64,000 nt of DNA from Dialister sp. UBA7295 (GCA_002471975.1 DKQZ01000032.1:87506-151505), one strand, 5' to 3'. Shown: positions 1-9,615, counted from the first letter of the stretch. Notes: generated from the sequence alone by a model not told the origin. A program made the numbers and translations.

Positions 1-114
1 GCCGTTCACTGGAGCGTGGCCTATCAGATGGTTTCTGCCTGGGTTATGACGATTCCCTGCACCGCCGTGGTGGGGGCTGTTGTTTATCTCATCATCCGGC
101 AGATTTTGGGATAA
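1..114 (+). CDS. C-terminal end of a PiT-family inorganic phosphate transporter (partial)
   Basis: The window opens inside a reading frame that ends at a TAA. The 37 residues form an amphipathic stretch followed by a last membrane helix. The pattern of a Trp, then AWVMTIPCTAVVGAVVY and a short charged end, is the usual C-terminus of PiT phosphate permeases, where the last helix begins with a W-x-x-T-x-P motif. Only this tail is visible, so the assignment rests on the terminal motif. An intrinsic terminator follows directly, so this is the end of its transcription unit. Confidence 0.6.
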   Translation, partial: AVHWSVAYQMVSAWVMTIPCTAVVGAVVYLIIRQILG

Positions 115-120
115 AAATTC

Positions 121-149
121 AAAAACCGCAGTGAAGGCTGCGGTTTTTT
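121..149 (+). terminator. Intrinsic terminator after the phosphate transporter gene
   Basis: Stem AAAACCGCAG / CTGCGGTTTT with a 5-nt loop, ending in a run of six T. It separates the transporter from rbgA. Confidence 0.9.
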
Positions 150-179
150 GATTGCCCTGACAGCCGGCCGCTTTTGAAA

Positions 180-207
180 TTGTTTTATTTCCCGGATATG
201 GTACAAT
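180..207 (+). promoter_or_regulatory. Probable sigma-A promoter of rbgA-rnhB
   Basis: TTGTTT and TACAAT separated by 16 bp, about 45 bp before the rbgA start codon. Confidence 0.6.
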
Positions 208-250
208 AGGACAGATATAGGTAACCCGGGCAGGGTATAGGGAGGACAAA

Positions 251-1120
251 ATGCTGATTCAATGGTTTCCCGGTCATATGACCAAGACGAAAAGAATGAT
301 TGAAACCCATCTGAAAGCGGTAGATGTGGTGGCAGAACTTCTGGATGCCAGAATTCCCGCTTCCAGTGCCAACCCCATGGTGGATGAACTGGTACAGGGA
401 AAACCGAGAATCGTAATCCTGAATAAGGCGGATCTTGCAGATCCGAAGGAAACGGATAAATGGGTGAGTTACTACCGGAGAAGGGATATTCCGGTGGTGC
501 CTATGAGCGTTGGGAATGCGAAAAATAAAAAGAAACTGCTTGCGCTGATTCGTGAGACCGCAGCGCCGGTTCTGGCTAAATGGCAGAGGAGAGGGCTTAA
601 AGCCCGTTCCGTACGTATTATGATTCTGGGGATTCCCAATGTTGGCAAATCTTCCTTAATCAATTTCCTTGCCGGCACGGCGGCGGCCAGGACGGCCAAT
701 ACGCCGGGCCACACCCGGGGAAAACAGTGGGTTCGTCTTTCAGAAGGGCTCGATCTTCTGGATACGCCCGGAGTTTTGTGGCCAAAGTTTGATGACCAGA
801 CTGCGGCTCTCCGGCTCGCTGCTACCGGGGCTATTGCCGGTGATGTATTTAACCCGGATGAAGTGGTTCCTGTTCTTCTTTCTTCTTTGGCAGAAACGGC
901 GCCGCAGGTGCTGAAGGAAGTGTATCGCATAGAAGATGTGCATCAGGATCCCCAGCTTCTTCTGGAAGCAGCCGGCCGCAGGAGAGGATGTCTCCTTCCG
1001 GGAGGCGCCATCGATTATGATCGCGCGGAAACGGTGGTGCTCCGTGATTTCAGAAGCGGCAGGCTGGGACGGATTACCCTGGATCCCCTGCCTTCGGAGG
1101 ATAGACATGAAAATAGCTGA
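251..1120 (+). CDS. rbgA: Ribosome biogenesis GTPase RbgA (YlqF)
   Basis: RbgA is a circularly permuted GTPase that acts late in 50S subunit assembly. The order of GTP-binding motifs shows the permutation: G4 (NKAD, about residue 58) precedes G1 (GIPNVGKSS, about residue 126) and G3 (DTPG, about residue 174). The N-terminus MLIQWFPGHMTKTKR is the family signature, and 289 residues is the normal length. A GGGAGG ribosome-binding site precedes the ATG. The 3' end overlaps rnhB by 14 bp, so the two are translated from one message, the same pairing as in Bacillus subtilis. Confidence 0.96.
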   Translation: MLIQWFPGHMTKTKRMIETHLKAVDVVAELLDARIPASSANPMVDELVQGKPRIVILNKADLADPKETDKWVSYYRRRDIPVVPMSVGNAKNKKKLLALIRETAAPVLAKWQRRGLKARSVRIMILGIPNVGKSSLINFLAGTAAARTANTPGHTRGKQWVRLSEGLDLLDTPGVLWPKFDDQTAALRLAATGAIAGDVFNPDEVVPVLLSSLAETAPQVLKEVYRIEDVHQDPQLLLEAAGRRRGCLLPGGAIDYDRAETVVLRDFRSGRLGRITLDPLPSEDRHENS

Positions 1121-1874
1121 AATCCGTGAAATATTACAGAAAGATGATGTTCCGGAAGAAGTACTGCAGGAAATACTCTCCGATTCCCGTAAAGGGGTAC
1201 AGAACCTTGTGCAGGCCTACATGAAAAGACTTGAGAAGCTGAGCCGGGAAAAATTGCGTGTGGAATCCATGTATGAGGTGGAAAGCAGTTTTTATAAAAA
1301 AGGCATGAATCTCATAGCCGGTATAGATGAAGTTGGAAGGGGACCTCTGGCTGGGCCGGTGACGGTGGCAGCTGTCATTCTGAAGCCTCACTGGTTTGCG
1401 GCAGGGTTGAATGATTCCAAGAAAGTAACGCCCGTTCACCGGGAGGAACTTTCAAAGAAAATCCATGAGGAAGCTGTGGATATTTCCATTTACAGCCTTC
1501 CGCCGGAAGAGATTGATGCCGTAAATATTTATGAAGCGACCATGATGGCCATGTATCAGGCAGTAAAAAACCTGAAAGTGAAGCCGGATGCAGTCATTGT
1601 GGATGCCATGCCTCTCCATTTTCCCTTCCCCACGGTATCCATGATTCATGGTGACGCCCGAAGCGCTTCGGTAGCTGCCGCGTCAATCGTGGCTAAAGTA
1701 TATCGGGATCATCTGATGGATGAGTATGACAGGGAATATCCGGGTTACGGTTTTGCCAAAAACAAGGGATATGGTACGGCAGAGCATATTCATGCTTTAG
1801 AAGAGCTGGGGGTGACTCCTATCCACAGGAGAAGTTTTGAACCGGTGAAAAGCATGGTTCTGGGCAGATATTAG
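1107..1874 (+). CDS. rnhB: Ribonuclease HII
   Basis: RNase HII removes ribonucleotides and RNA from RNA/DNA hybrids. The core starts with AGIDEVGRGPLAGPV, carrying the first catalytic Asp-Glu pair, and continues with DAMPL and the SIVAKVYRD block. A helical N-terminal extension of about 70 residues is typical of Firmicute RnhB, giving 255 residues. A frame open from 936 would add 57 non-homologous residues. The ATG at 1107 has GGAGG at 1097-1100 just upstream and is chosen. It overlaps the end of rbgA, and a short gap leads to the CsoR-type gene. Confidence 0.95.
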   Translation: MKIAEIREILQKDDVPEEVLQEILSDSRKGVQNLVQAYMKRLEKLSREKLRVESMYEVESSFYKKGMNLIAGIDEVGRGPLAGPVTVAAVILKPHWFAAGLNDSKKVTPVHREELSKKIHEEAVDISIYSLPPEEIDAVNIYEATMMAMYQAVKNLKVKPDAVIVDAMPLHFPFPTVSMIHGDARSASVAAASIVAKVYRDHLMDEYDREYPGYGFAKNKGYGTAEHIHALEELGVTPIHRRSFEPVKSMVLGRY

Positions 1875-1887
1875 AGAGGAGTATACT

Positions 1888-2163
1888 ATGAAACAATGTA
1901 TGGATTCGGAAAATCTCCATCGTCGTTTAAAGAAAATTATCGGACAGGTTCAGGCTATCGACAGAATGGTAGATGAGGATATTCCCTGCGAGGATATCAT
2001 TACACAGGTCAATGCGGCCAAGTCGGCCCTTCACAAGGTGGGGCAGATCATTCTGGAAGGTCATCTGCAGCACTGTGTGCGGGATGGTATCGAACAGGGG
2101 AACGCGGAGGAGACCATCGCCAAGTTCGCCAAGGCGGTGGAAAGATTTTCTAATATAATATAA
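1888..2163 (+). CDS. CsoR/FrmR-family metal- or thiol-sensing repressor (DUF156)
   Basis: A small all-helical repressor of 91 residues. Cys34, His59 and Cys63 sit in IPCEDI and GHLQHC, matching the Cys-x24-His-x3-Cys ligand set that binds Cu(I) in CsoR. Conserved RLKKIIGQVQ near the N-terminus is the family's DNA-binding helix. It lies 13 bp after rnhB and has no copper ATPase or chaperone beside it. A CsoR-like operator does occur elsewhere in the window, at 37632-37652. Copper sensing is inferred from the ligands. Other family members sense Ni, formaldehyde or persulfide, so specificity is not proven. Confidence 0.85.
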   Translation: MKQCMDSENLHRRLKKIIGQVQAIDRMVDEDIPCEDIITQVNAAKSALHKVGQIILEGHLQHCVRDGIEQGNAEETIAKFAKAVERFSNII

Positions 2164-2281
2164 GAGTTCAACATTAATCCATAAATAATTTAAGAATGAA
2201 TCAAAAAAACAATAATAAAATTAAAAATAATTATTTTAAAATACAATTTGATTAAAAATTCGGAAGCGTCCGCTGATTTTA
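2164..2281. other. AT-rich intergenic spacer before the tetrapyrrole operon
   Basis: About 120 bp rich in A and T (many AATAAT and ATTTAAAA runs). No gene, clear terminator or repeat seen. It ends at the promoter of the next operon. Confidence 0.6.
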
Positions 2282-2310
2282 TTGCTACTTCCTTTTTTGA
2301 GTGTTACAAT
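2282..2310 (+). promoter_or_regulatory. Promoter of the tetrapyrrole operon
   Basis: TTGCTA and TACAAT separated by exactly 17 bp. Transcription would begin near 2317, which excludes an ATG-like start at 2282 and supports the TTG start at 2378 for the first gene. Confidence 0.75.
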
Positions 2311-2377
2311 TTTAAAAGTGGCAGATAATGAAAACATAAATGCCATGTATTTTTGTTGTCCTGCGGAGGATTTCTAT

Positions 2378-3016
2378 TTGTATCCGGTCAACATCAAGGT
2401 CAGGGATATGAGCTGCCTCGTGATCGGGGGCGGGCATATAGCTCTGAGAAAAGTCAGTAAACTTCTTCATGAAGGAGCAGAGGTAACGGTACTGGCACCG
2501 GCTCTTTCGGAAGAACTTATGGAATTGTATCGGAAAAATCGCATCCAATGGAAGCAGGCTTTTTATAAGCCTGGAGATACTGCAGGGTATCATTTCGTGG
2601 TGACAGCCTGTGGAGTAAGAAATGTGGCAGAACAGGTACGGAAAGAAGCTTTGAATCATTTTTTTCTGTACAATGGGGCGGATTTTCCATCTTTGGGAAA
2701 CTGTTCTCTGCCTGCCGGTTTTGAAACGGGAGGAATCGGATTTGCCATTTCCACCAATGGCCGGTCTCCTGCCATGGCAAAATATATAAAAACATGGCTG
2801 GAGAGGGAGATTCCCCCTTCTTTTGGTGCCTGGCTTGACCGGGTGAGCGTGATTCGGGAAGGGCTTCCGGATGAACTCTCTTCCAGCCGGGCAAGGGAAT
2901 GCTTCTGGCATTCCGTTTTTAGTGACCAGATCATGAATCTGGTCCTTTCAGGGAAGTTGGACGAAGCAGAGGAGTGTGTACGTCATGCAATTGGTCGTTT
3001 TAGGACTGAACCATAA
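2378..3016 (+). CDS. Precorrin-2 dehydrogenase / sirohydrochlorin-forming enzyme (Met8/SirC type)
   Basis: NAD-dependent oxidation of precorrin-2 to sirohydrochlorin, the step towards siroheme or cobalamin. A Rossmann fold starts at once with CLVIGGGHIALRKV, followed by the SLPAGFETGGIGFAISTNGRS region of the family. I choose the TTG at 2378: it has CGGAGGA 7 nt upstream, gives the usual MYPVNIKV N-terminus and 212 residues, and lies inside the transcript from the promoter at 2282-2310. There is no fused methyltransferase; that activity sits three genes downstream. A separate chelatase would be needed for siroheme. The gene overlaps hemA by 32 bp. Confidence 0.87.
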   Translation: MYPVNIKVRDMSCLVIGGGHIALRKVSKLLHEGAEVTVLAPALSEELMELYRKNRIQWKQAFYKPGDTAGYHFVVTACGVRNVAEQVRKEALNHFFLYNGADFPSLGNCSLPAGFETGGIGFAISTNGRSPAMAKYIKTWLEREIPPSFGAWLDRVSVIREGLPDELSSSRARECFWHSVFSDQIMNLVLSGKLDEAEECVRHAIGRFRTEP

Positions 3017-4268
3017 AACGGTTTCCGTAGATATCCGGGAACAGTTTGCTATTTCCGAGGAGAGCGCCAGGAGCGGGCTCCGCCATCTTGATGAACAGGA
3101 GGGCATAGAGGAGGCAGTGGTTCTTTCCACTTGTAACCGGACTGAAATTTACGCTGTTCTTAAAGATAAGTCTGCAAAGGAAACTCTGGAAAAATTTTTC
3201 CTCGCTCTTTCCGGGAACAGTGAAGCCAAAAAAGAATATTTCTTCTATTTTGAAGGGGAAGAATGTATCCGCCATCTGTTTGAAGTGGCCTCCGGCCTTG
3301 ATTCCATGGTGATTGGTGAAAGCCAGATTTTAAACCAGATTAAAACTGCTTATACCATGGCGCTTTCAGAAAAAGCAACAAAGACAATCCTGAATACTCT
3401 TTTTCACAGGGCAATTACTACCGGAAAACGGGTTCGCACGGAAACCCGTATTTCCTACAGTGCTGTCTCTGTCAGTTATGCGGCAGTCAAACTGGCAGAA
3501 AAGATTCTTGGCAGTCTTTCTGAAAAAACGGCCATGGTTTTTGGTGCCGGAGAGGCAGCGGAGCTTCTGGTGAAAAACCTGCAGGGCAAAGGTCTGAAAA
3601 AAGTCATTGTTACCAACCGTCATCTGGACAAGGCAGAGGAACTGGCAAAGAAAATCAATGGGGAAGCAGTTCCTTTTACAAATGCTCTTTCCCATGCGGA
3701 CGACGTGGATATCATGGTCACTGCAACCGGCGCTTCCCAGTATATCGTCAAAGCCTGGGATGTGCGGAATCTGATGATGCGGCGCGGCGCAAAACCGCTG
3801 GTAGCGATCGATATTGCCGTTCCCTGCGATATTGAGCCGGAAGTAGGAAATATCAGAAATGTTACTCTTTATAATATCGACCATCTGCAGGAAATCGTAG
3901 CCAATAATATCCGGTTCCGCGAAGAAGAGGCGGAGAGAGCCAAAGTCATTGTGGAAGAGGAAATCAAATCCATTGAAGATCGTTTCCGCTATTTAAGTAC
4001 AAGGCCTGTCATGGTTTCTCTTTCCGACAAGGCAGAGGAAATCCGGCAGCGTGAACTGCGCAGGGGACTTGCTAAAATAGAAGGCCTTACGGAGGAAGAC
4101 TGCCGTGTGCTTTCTCACATGACTCACATGATTGTTCGTAAAATTTTAAGAGAACCCATGATTCAGCTGAATGAATTCGCGGGAACAGAATGGGAATCGA
4201 GAGATAAGAAAGCGGTTACCCGTCTCTTTAAACTGGACGTCAGAAAGGGGCAGGAACTTGAAAAATAA
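2985..4268 (+). CDS. hemA: Glutamyl-tRNA reductase
   Basis: First committed step of C5-pathway tetrapyrrole synthesis: NADPH reduction of glutamyl-tRNA to glutamate-1-semialdehyde. The catalytic Cys50 lies in STCNRTEIY. GLDSMVIGESQILNQ is the substrate-binding signature, an NADPH Rossmann segment (VFGAGEAAELLVKNL) follows near residue 185, and a helical dimerisation domain closes the 427-residue protein. The ATG at 2985 has GGAG 10 nt upstream. A GTG nine bases earlier is the alternative. It overlaps the preceding dehydrogenase gene and hemC, consistent with coupled translation. Confidence 0.96.
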   Translation: MQLVVLGLNHKTVSVDIREQFAISEESARSGLRHLDEQEGIEEAVVLSTCNRTEIYAVLKDKSAKETLEKFFLALSGNSEAKKEYFFYFEGEECIRHLFEVASGLDSMVIGESQILNQIKTAYTMALSEKATKTILNTLFHRAITTGKRVRTETRISYSAVSVSYAAVKLAEKILGSLSEKTAMVFGAGEAAELLVKNLQGKGLKKVIVTNRHLDKAEELAKKINGEAVPFTNALSHADDVDIMVTATGASQYIVKAWDVRNLMMRRGAKPLVAIDIAVPCDIEPEVGNIRNVTLYNIDHLQEIVANNIRFREEEAERAKVIVEEEIKSIEDRFRYLSTRPVMVSLSDKAEEIRQRELRRGLAKIEGLTEEDCRVLSHMTHMIVRKILREPMIQLNEFAGTEWESRDKKAVTRLFKLDVRKGQELEK

Positions 4269-5187
4269 AATAACGATCGCAACCCGGGAAAGCCTTCTGG
4301 CACTCTGGCAGGCAAACTATGTGGCTGACCGACTTCGGGAACAGTATCCCTCTCTTCAGGTTGAACTTTTACCTGTAACCACCAAAGGAGATCAGATACT
4401 GGATCGTCCCCTGGTGGAAATCGGCGGTAAAGGTCTTTTTATCAAGGAACTGGAAGTCATCCTTCTGGAAGGGAAAGCGGATATTGCGGTTCATTCTTTG
4501 AAAGATATGACGGCAGCCTGTCCGGAAGGCCTTACGATTGCTGCCGTTACGGACAGGGAAGATCCAAGAGATGCTTTTGTTTCCAATACATATAAATCCC
4601 TGAAAGAACTTCCGCTTCATGCCCGGGTGGGGACATCCAGCCTTCGCCGTCAGGCCCAGCTTCTTCACTGGAGAAATGACCTTGATGTACGATCCCTTCG
4701 TGGAAATGTACAGACCCGTCTCCGCCACCTGGATGAAGGAGATTTTGATGCGGTGATTCTGGCTGCAGCCGGGCTGAAACGGCTGGGGCTGGGAGACCGG
4801 ATTACTTCATATATTTCCACAGATGACAGCATTCCTGCCGCCGGCCAGGGCGTCATGGCCATTGAAGCCAGATCTTCTGATCAGGATACACTGGATCTGA
4901 TTTCTTTCCTTCACAATAAGGAAGTGGCTTCCTGCATCCGGGCTGAACGGGCTTTTCTTGCCAAAGTGGGCGGAGACTGCAAAGTGCCGGCAGGGATTTA
5001 TGCCATACCGTCAGGGAAAGGAAATATGGAAGTAAAGGCTTTTATTGCTTCTCCTGATGGGAAAGAACTGTATCGTGCTGAGAATACAGGAACCATTGAT
5101 GCTGCAGAATCACTGGGAAGTTCCATCGCGGAAAAACTGCTGGATGCCGGGGGAAGACAGATTCTGGAGACGCTTCAGAAAATCTGA
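4258..5187 (+). CDS. hemC: Porphobilinogen deaminase (hydroxymethylbilane synthase)
   Basis: Joins four porphobilinogens into hydroxymethylbilane. The N-terminus KITIATRESLLALWQ, the motif KGLFIKELE, the Arg-rich GTSSLRRQAQL and the cofactor-binding Cys in GGDCKVPAG are all present. The TTG at 4258 is preceded by AAAGGGG 7 nt upstream and gives the normal length of 309 residues. An in-frame ATG at 4171 would add 29 residues lying inside hemA and unrelated to the family. It overlaps hemA by 11 bp. Confidence 0.95.
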   Translation: MKNKITIATRESLLALWQANYVADRLREQYPSLQVELLPVTTKGDQILDRPLVEIGGKGLFIKELEVILLEGKADIAVHSLKDMTAACPEGLTIAAVTDREDPRDAFVSNTYKSLKELPLHARVGTSSLRRQAQLLHWRNDLDVRSLRGNVQTRLRHLDEGDFDAVILAAAGLKRLGLGDRITSYISTDDSIPAAGQGVMAIEARSSDQDTLDLISFLHNKEVASCIRAERAFLAKVGGDCKVPAGIYAIPSGKGNMEVKAFIASPDGKELYRAENTGTIDAAESLGSSIAEKLLDAGGRQILETLQKI

Positions 5188-5207
5188 TTGTATTTGAGGA
5201 GAATTTT

Positions 5208-6728
5208 ATGAAAAAAGGGAAAGTTTATCTGATTGGTGCAGGGCCGGGAGATCCGGAACTTCTGACGCTTAAGGGGAAAAGATGCCTGGAAGAAGCTGAT
5301 GTGGTAGTTGGCGATTATCTTGCCGATAAAAGGCTTCTCCGCTTCATGAATCCGGAGGCCGAATATATTTATGTCGGCAAGAAGGCAGGCAATCATACCA
5401 TGAAGCAGCATGATATCAGTCTCCTCCTGGCAGAAAAGGGAAAAGAGGGAAAAGTTGTTGCCCGTCTGAAAGGCGGAGACCCCTTCGTTTTCGGCCGCGG
5501 CGGGGAGGAAATCGAAGTTCTTAAAGAGGCAGGCGTGCCGTTTGAGGAAGTCCCCGGCGTTACGAGTGCTATTGCCGCTCCGGCTTACGCAGGAATCCCG
5601 GTGACCCACCGTAAAATAGCAGCATCTTTTGCTGTCATTACCGGTCATGAAGACCCGACAAAAAATGAATCTTCCATTCACTGGGACAAGCTCGCCGGCG
5701 GAGTGGACACACTGATTTTCCTTATGGGCGTGTCTAATACGGCCATGATTGCTTCCCAATTGATTAAATATGGTAGAAGCAAGGATACGCCGGCAGCCTT
5801 TGTCCGCTGGGGCACCCGTCCTTATCAGGAAACGTATACCACGACGCTGGAAAATGCATCGGAAGATGTTAAGAAACTTGGCATTAAGCCGCCGGCGGTA
5901 TTCATTGTCGGAGATGTGGTCAATCTCCGGCAGGATATGAGGTGGTTTGACAACCGTCCCCTTTTTGGAAAACGTATCATCGTTACGCGCTCAAGATCCC
6001 AGGCTTCCCGTCTCGTGGATGTGCTGAATGAAAAAGGCGCCGAAACCATCGAGATTCCGACAATAGCTATCAAAGAGCCTTCCGATAACTATAAAGGAAT
6101 GGATGAGGCGCTTGAACACATTTCAACTTACGACTGGCTTCTTTTTACCAGTCAGAACGGGGTGGATTATTTCTTCAAACGGCTTTATGATAAAGGAATG
6201 GATACCAGGGCATTGGGCCATCTGAAAATCGGTGCCATCGGACCGGCAACGGCCCGCTGGCTTGCCCGTCATGGCATAATGGCAGATTGTGTGCCTGAAA
6301 AATACAAGGCAGAAAATCTGCTGGCCGTTATGAAACCCCTCCTTAAAGGAAATGAGAAGATTCTTCTTGCCAGGGCAAAAGTGGCAAGAAGTGTTCTTCC
6401 GGAAGGACTGCGCGATTTGGGCTGTTCTGTGGATGTGGTAGAAGCATACCAGACCGTATCGGATGAGGAGAATAAAGAGAAACTGATTGAAATTCTTCAG
6501 AATCATGATGCCGATATGATTACTTTTACCAGTTCATCAACGGTTTACAACCTGATGAACCAGCTTGATGGGAAAGGTGAGCTTTTAAAGGGCGTAACCC
6601 TTGCCTGTATCGGGCCCATTACGGCAGACACCTGCAGGAAATATAATCTGGAACCATCTATTATTTCCAAAGTTTTTACAATTGATGGTCTTGTTCATGC
6701 CATTGAAGAAGGAGTCAGTCAGAAATGA
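5208..6728 (+). CDS. cobA-hemD: Fused uroporphyrinogen-III C-methyltransferase and uroporphyrinogen-III synthase
   Basis: A 506-residue two-enzyme protein. Residues 1 to about 245 are the SAM-dependent methyltransferase (CobA/SUMT) with [28 protein letters not shown] and the VTHR segment. Residues from about 250 form the HemD-type synthase, with [22 protein letters not shown] and FTSSSTV. HemD cyclises hydroxymethylbilane to uroporphyrinogen III, and CobA methylates it to precorrin-2, the substrate of the first gene of this operon. The fusion is known in clostridia and related bacteria. It starts 20 bp after hemC with GAGGAG and overlaps hemB by 4 bp. Confidence 0.95.
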   Translation: MKKGKVYLIGAGPGDPELLTLKGKRCLEEADVVVGDYLADKRLLRFMNPEAEYIYVGKKAGNHTMKQHDISLLLAEKGKEGKVVARLKGGDPFVFGRGGEEIEVLKEAGVPFEEVPGVTSAIAAPAYAGIPVTHRKIAASFAVITGHEDPTKNESSIHWDKLAGGVDTLIFLMGVSNTAMIASQLIKYGRSKDTPAAFVRWGTRPYQETYTTTLENASEDVKKLGIKPPAVFIVGDVVNLRQDMRWFDNRPLFGKRIIVTRSRSQASRLVDVLNEKGAETIEIPTIAIKEPSDNYKGMDEALEHISTYDWLLFTSQNGVDYFFKRLYDKGMDTRALGHLKIGAIGPATARWLARHGIMADCVPEKYKAENLLAVMKPLLKGNEKILLARAKVARSVLPEGLRDLGCSVDVVEAYQTVSDEENKEKLIEILQNHDADMITFTSSSTVYNLMNQLDGKGELLKGVTLACIGPITADTCRKYNLEPSIISKVFTIDGLVHAIEEGVSQK

Positions 6729-7711
6729 AATTAAATACTCTTCGCCCAAGACGTCTCAGAAGAACGGAAGCGATCCGTTCCATGGTCAGGGAAAATTCCC
6801 TGGAACTCAATGATTTCGTTTACCCGATTTTCGTTGTGCCGGGAACCAATATTAAAGAAGAAATTCCAAGTATGCCGGGACAGTACCATCTCTCCGTTGA
6901 TAACGCGGTGAAGGTGGCTGAAGAAATTTATAAAATGGGTATTCCTGCCGTGGAAGTTTTCGGCCTTCCGGAATACAAGGATGATATCGGATCTTCTGCC
7001 TGGGATAAGACAAGTCCTGTGCAGCGTGCTATGAAAGCCATCAAGGCAGCGGTACCGGAACTCGTTATCGTAGGCGACGTGTGTCTCTGCCAGTATACGA
7101 AGAGTGGTCACTGCGGCCAGCTGAAGGGTCATGAAGTGGATAATGATCCAACCCTTGAATTGCTTGCCAAAGTGGCTCTTTCCCAGGCTGAATGCGGCGC
7201 GGACATTGTGGCACCGTCTGATATGATGGATGGCCGTATTGCGAAAATCCGTGAAACCCTGGATGCCAATGACCTTCAGGATGTTTCCATTATGTCTTAT
7301 GCAGTCAAATATGCATCCGGCTATTATGGACCGTTCCGTGATGCTGCCGATTCTGCTCCCCAGTTTGGTGACCGCAGGGGTTACCAGATGGACCCGGCAA
7401 ACAGCAGGGAAGCCATGAAGGAAGTAGATCTGGATATGGAAGAAGGAGCAGATATCATCATGGTAAAACCGGCTCTGGCCTATCTGGATATCGTCCGTCA
7501 GGTTCGTGACCATGTAAACCGCCCTGTTGCAACGTATAATGTGTCCGGCGAATATGCCATGGTCAAGGCGGCCGCAGCAAAGGGCTGGATTGATGAAAAG
7601 AGAATCGTCATGGAATCCCTGCTCTGCATGAAACGGGCCGGTGCGGATATCATTATTTCCTACCATGCACCTGACGTGGCCAAATGGATGAAGGAGGAAA
7701 AGGGGTTATGA
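6725..7711 (+). CDS. hemB: Delta-aminolevulinic acid dehydratase (porphobilinogen synthase)
   Basis: Condenses two aminolevulinates to porphobilinogen. Schiff-base lysines are in [15 protein letters not shown] and [12 protein letters not shown]. The metal loop [14 protein letters not shown] has the three cysteines of the zinc-dependent class. Its 328 residues match the family. The ATGA overlap with the upstream gene and another overlap with hemL show tight translational coupling. Confidence 0.97.
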   Translation: MKLNTLRPRRLRRTEAIRSMVRENSLELNDFVYPIFVVPGTNIKEEIPSMPGQYHLSVDNAVKVAEEIYKMGIPAVEVFGLPEYKDDIGSSAWDKTSPVQRAMKAIKAAVPELVIVGDVCLCQYTKSGHCGQLKGHEVDNDPTLELLAKVALSQAECGADIVAPSDMMDGRIAKIRETLDANDLQDVSIMSYAVKYASGYYGPFRDAADSAPQFGDRRGYQMDPANSREAMKEVDLDMEEGADIIMVKPALAYLDIVRQVRDHVNRPVATYNVSGEYAMVKAAAAKGWIDEKRIVMESLLCMKRAGADIIISYHAPDVAKWMKEEKGL

Positions 7712-9006
7712 TCAGCCTGGAAAAATCGAAGGCTGCCTTTGAGGAAGCCCGGCTTTACATGCCGGGGGGAGTCAACAGTCCTGTTCGTTCCTATCCCCAT
7801 ATGGGCTGCCCGCCACCTTTCATCAAAGAGGCAAAAGGCTCTCATATTACTGATATTGATGGAAATACTTACATTGATTATGTAGGTTCCTGGGGGCCCA
7901 TGGTCCTTGGTCATGCTCATCCTGCCGTGATTTCTGCCATTCAGAAAGCCGCAGAACGAAGCACCAGCTATGGGGCTCCCACGCTGATGGAAACGGAAAT
8001 CGCCAGGCTGATTCATGAAGTATATCCTTCCATCGAAAAGATGCGTATGGTCAATTCCGGTACTGAGGCTACCATGAGCGCACTTCGTGCAGCCCGCGGC
8101 TATACGGGACGAGATAAAATCCTGAAATTTGAAGGATGTTATCATGGACATGGGGACAGCCTTCTTGTAAAGGCCGGTTCCGGTGCGGCTACTTTTGGAA
8201 GTCCTGATTCAGCCGGGGTAACAAAAGGAACGGCCAAAGATACCCTTGTCGTACCCTATAATGATATTCCCGCATTTACCCGGATCATGGATGAACAGGG
8301 TGATGAAATCGCTGCTGTCATTGTAGAACCGGTAGCAGGAAATATGTGCTGTGTCCCGCCGGTAGATGGATTCCTCGATACGCTCCGGAAGGAAACGGAA
8401 AAACATGGTACAGTCCTTATATTTGATGAAGTCATGTGCGGTTTCCGTACGGCTTTCCATGGAGCCCAGGCAAGATACCATATTCATCCGGATCTGACCT
8501 GCCTTGGCAAAATCATTGGCGGGGGCCTTCCGGCTGCCGCTTATGGCGGACGCAGGGAAATCATGAACTGCATCGCCCCGGATGGAAGTGTTTATCAGGC
8601 AGGAACTCTTTCCGGAAATCCTCTGGCCGTGACTGCCGGTATTGAAACACTGAAGCAGATGATGGCCATTCCGGATTTCGATCAGATTCTCGAAAAGAAG
8701 ACCAGAGCCCTTCTGGAAGGCTGGAAAAAGGCTGCCGACAAAGCGGGAGTACCACTGGTATGCCATCAGTCCGGCTCCATGTTTGGCATTTTCTTCTCCG
8801 ATAAGGAAGTCCTGAACTACCAGGATGCCTGCGCAGCCAATGCGAAACAGTTCAAAGCCTGGTTCCTCTCCATGCTGGATCAGCATATTTATCTGGCACC
8901 TTCTCCTTTTGAAACGCTGTTCATGTCCTTTGCACACAGTGATGAGGACATTGAAGTGAGCATTCGTGCAGCTGAAAAGGCAATGGAAGCCGCAGCAAAA
9001 GCATAA
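7708..9006 (+). CDS. hemL: Glutamate-1-semialdehyde 2,1-aminomutase
   Basis: A PLP enzyme that makes 5-aminolevulinate from glutamate-1-semialdehyde, acting directly after HemA. The PLP lysine is in [17 protein letters not shown], with FDEVMCGFR before it and [10 protein letters not shown] near the N-terminus. The ATG at 7708 follows AAGGAGG and gives 432 residues. An earlier in-frame ATG at 7684 lies upstream of that site. It overlaps hemB by 4 bp, and a strong terminator follows, so it is the last gene of the operon. Confidence 0.96.
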   Translation: MISLEKSKAAFEEARLYMPGGVNSPVRSYPHMGCPPPFIKEAKGSHITDIDGNTYIDYVGSWGPMVLGHAHPAVISAIQKAAERSTSYGAPTLMETEIARLIHEVYPSIEKMRMVNSGTEATMSALRAARGYTGRDKILKFEGCYHGHGDSLLVKAGSGAATFGSPDSAGVTKGTAKDTLVVPYNDIPAFTRIMDEQGDEIAAVIVEPVAGNMCCVPPVDGFLDTLRKETEKHGTVLIFDEVMCGFRTAFHGAQARYHIHPDLTCLGKIIGGGLPAAAYGGRREIMNCIAPDGSVYQAGTLSGNPLAVTAGIETLKQMMAIPDFDQILEKKTRALLEGWKKAADKAGVPLVCHQSGSMFGIFFSDKEVLNYQDACAANAKQFKAWFLSMLDQHIYLAPSPFETLFMSFAHSDEDIEVSIRAAEKAMEAAAKA

Positions 9007-9013
9007 TTTTTAT

Positions 9014-9052
9014 AAAAAATCCCGGTTCTCGCCAAGAGACCCGGGATTTTTT
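9014..9052 (+). terminator. Terminator of the tetrapyrrole operon
   Basis: AAAAAATCCCGG pairs with CCGGGATTTTTT, with an inner TCTC/GAGA extension and a 5-nt loop. The run of T is contained in the 3' arm. Confidence 0.93.
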
Positions 9053-9157
9053 GCATTCAATTTCATAATATATTTTTCAAAATATGATTTAAATCATTAC
9101 TGAATATCATAACAAATCGTTAATTCATACTATTTATTTATGAATTGCTTTTACTCA

Positions 9158-9187
9158 TTGACGAATCATTTCATTCAATCTTACAAT
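9158..9187 (+). promoter_or_regulatory. Promoter of yraN-comM-dprA-topA
   Basis: TTGACG and TACAAT with an 18-bp spacer in an otherwise AT-rich 180-bp gap. The -10 hexamer covers an in-frame ATG at 9186, so that ATG cannot be the start of yraN. Confidence 0.75.
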
Positions 9188-9230
9188 GAATAGAAAGAGA
9201 AAATTGAACATTCTTTCAGCAGGAGGTACC

Positions 9231-9584
9231 ATGCAGACTACCGCTTTTGGGAATGATGGAGAAAGCCTTGCAAAAGTTTACCTGATGAAAAAAGGATATC
9301 GGTTTATCAGGCGGAATTTCAAAAGTGCTCATGGTGAAATCGATCTGATTATGGAAGATGGGGAAACTCTGGTCTTTGTGGAGGTTAAAAGCCGGCACAA
9401 CCGAAGGTATGGCGAACCGGTGGAATCGGTGAGGCCGGTGAAACAGCAGCATATCCGTTATACGGCCAGAATGTACCTTCTGGGCCGCCGTATCGAAGGA
9501 AGGAGAATCCGTTTTGATGTGGTGGAAATCCTGGCAGAGCCCGGAGGGACTGCCAGATATCGTCATATAAAGAATGCTTTCTGA
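9231..9584 (+). CDS. yraN: YraN family protein (UPF0102, predicted Holliday-junction-like nuclease fold)
   Basis: 117 residues with the family order G-x-x-GE (GNDGESLA), a YRFIRRNF block, then HGEIDLIMEDGETLVFVEVKSR. The E-x-D ... E-V-K triad is that of a restriction-like endonuclease fold. Its cellular role is not established. The ATG at 9231 is preceded by CAGGAGG and lies downstream of the mapped promoter; a longer frame from 9186 is rejected. It is adjacent to comM, as in many Firmicutes. Confidence 0.9.
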   Translation: MQTTAFGNDGESLAKVYLMKKGYRFIRRNFKSAHGEIDLIMEDGETLVFVEVKSRHNRRYGEPVESVRPVKQQHIRYTARMYLLGRRIEGRRIRFDVVEILAEPGGTARYRHIKNAF

Positions 9585-9615
9585 ACAGAATTTTGACCAA
9601 TAAGGAGAAATGCCT

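Noticed and set aside
9186..9230. ATG at 9186 as the start of yraN
   Set aside because: It lies in the -10 element of a good promoter and lacks a ribosome-binding site; the ATG at 9231 has CAGGAGG.
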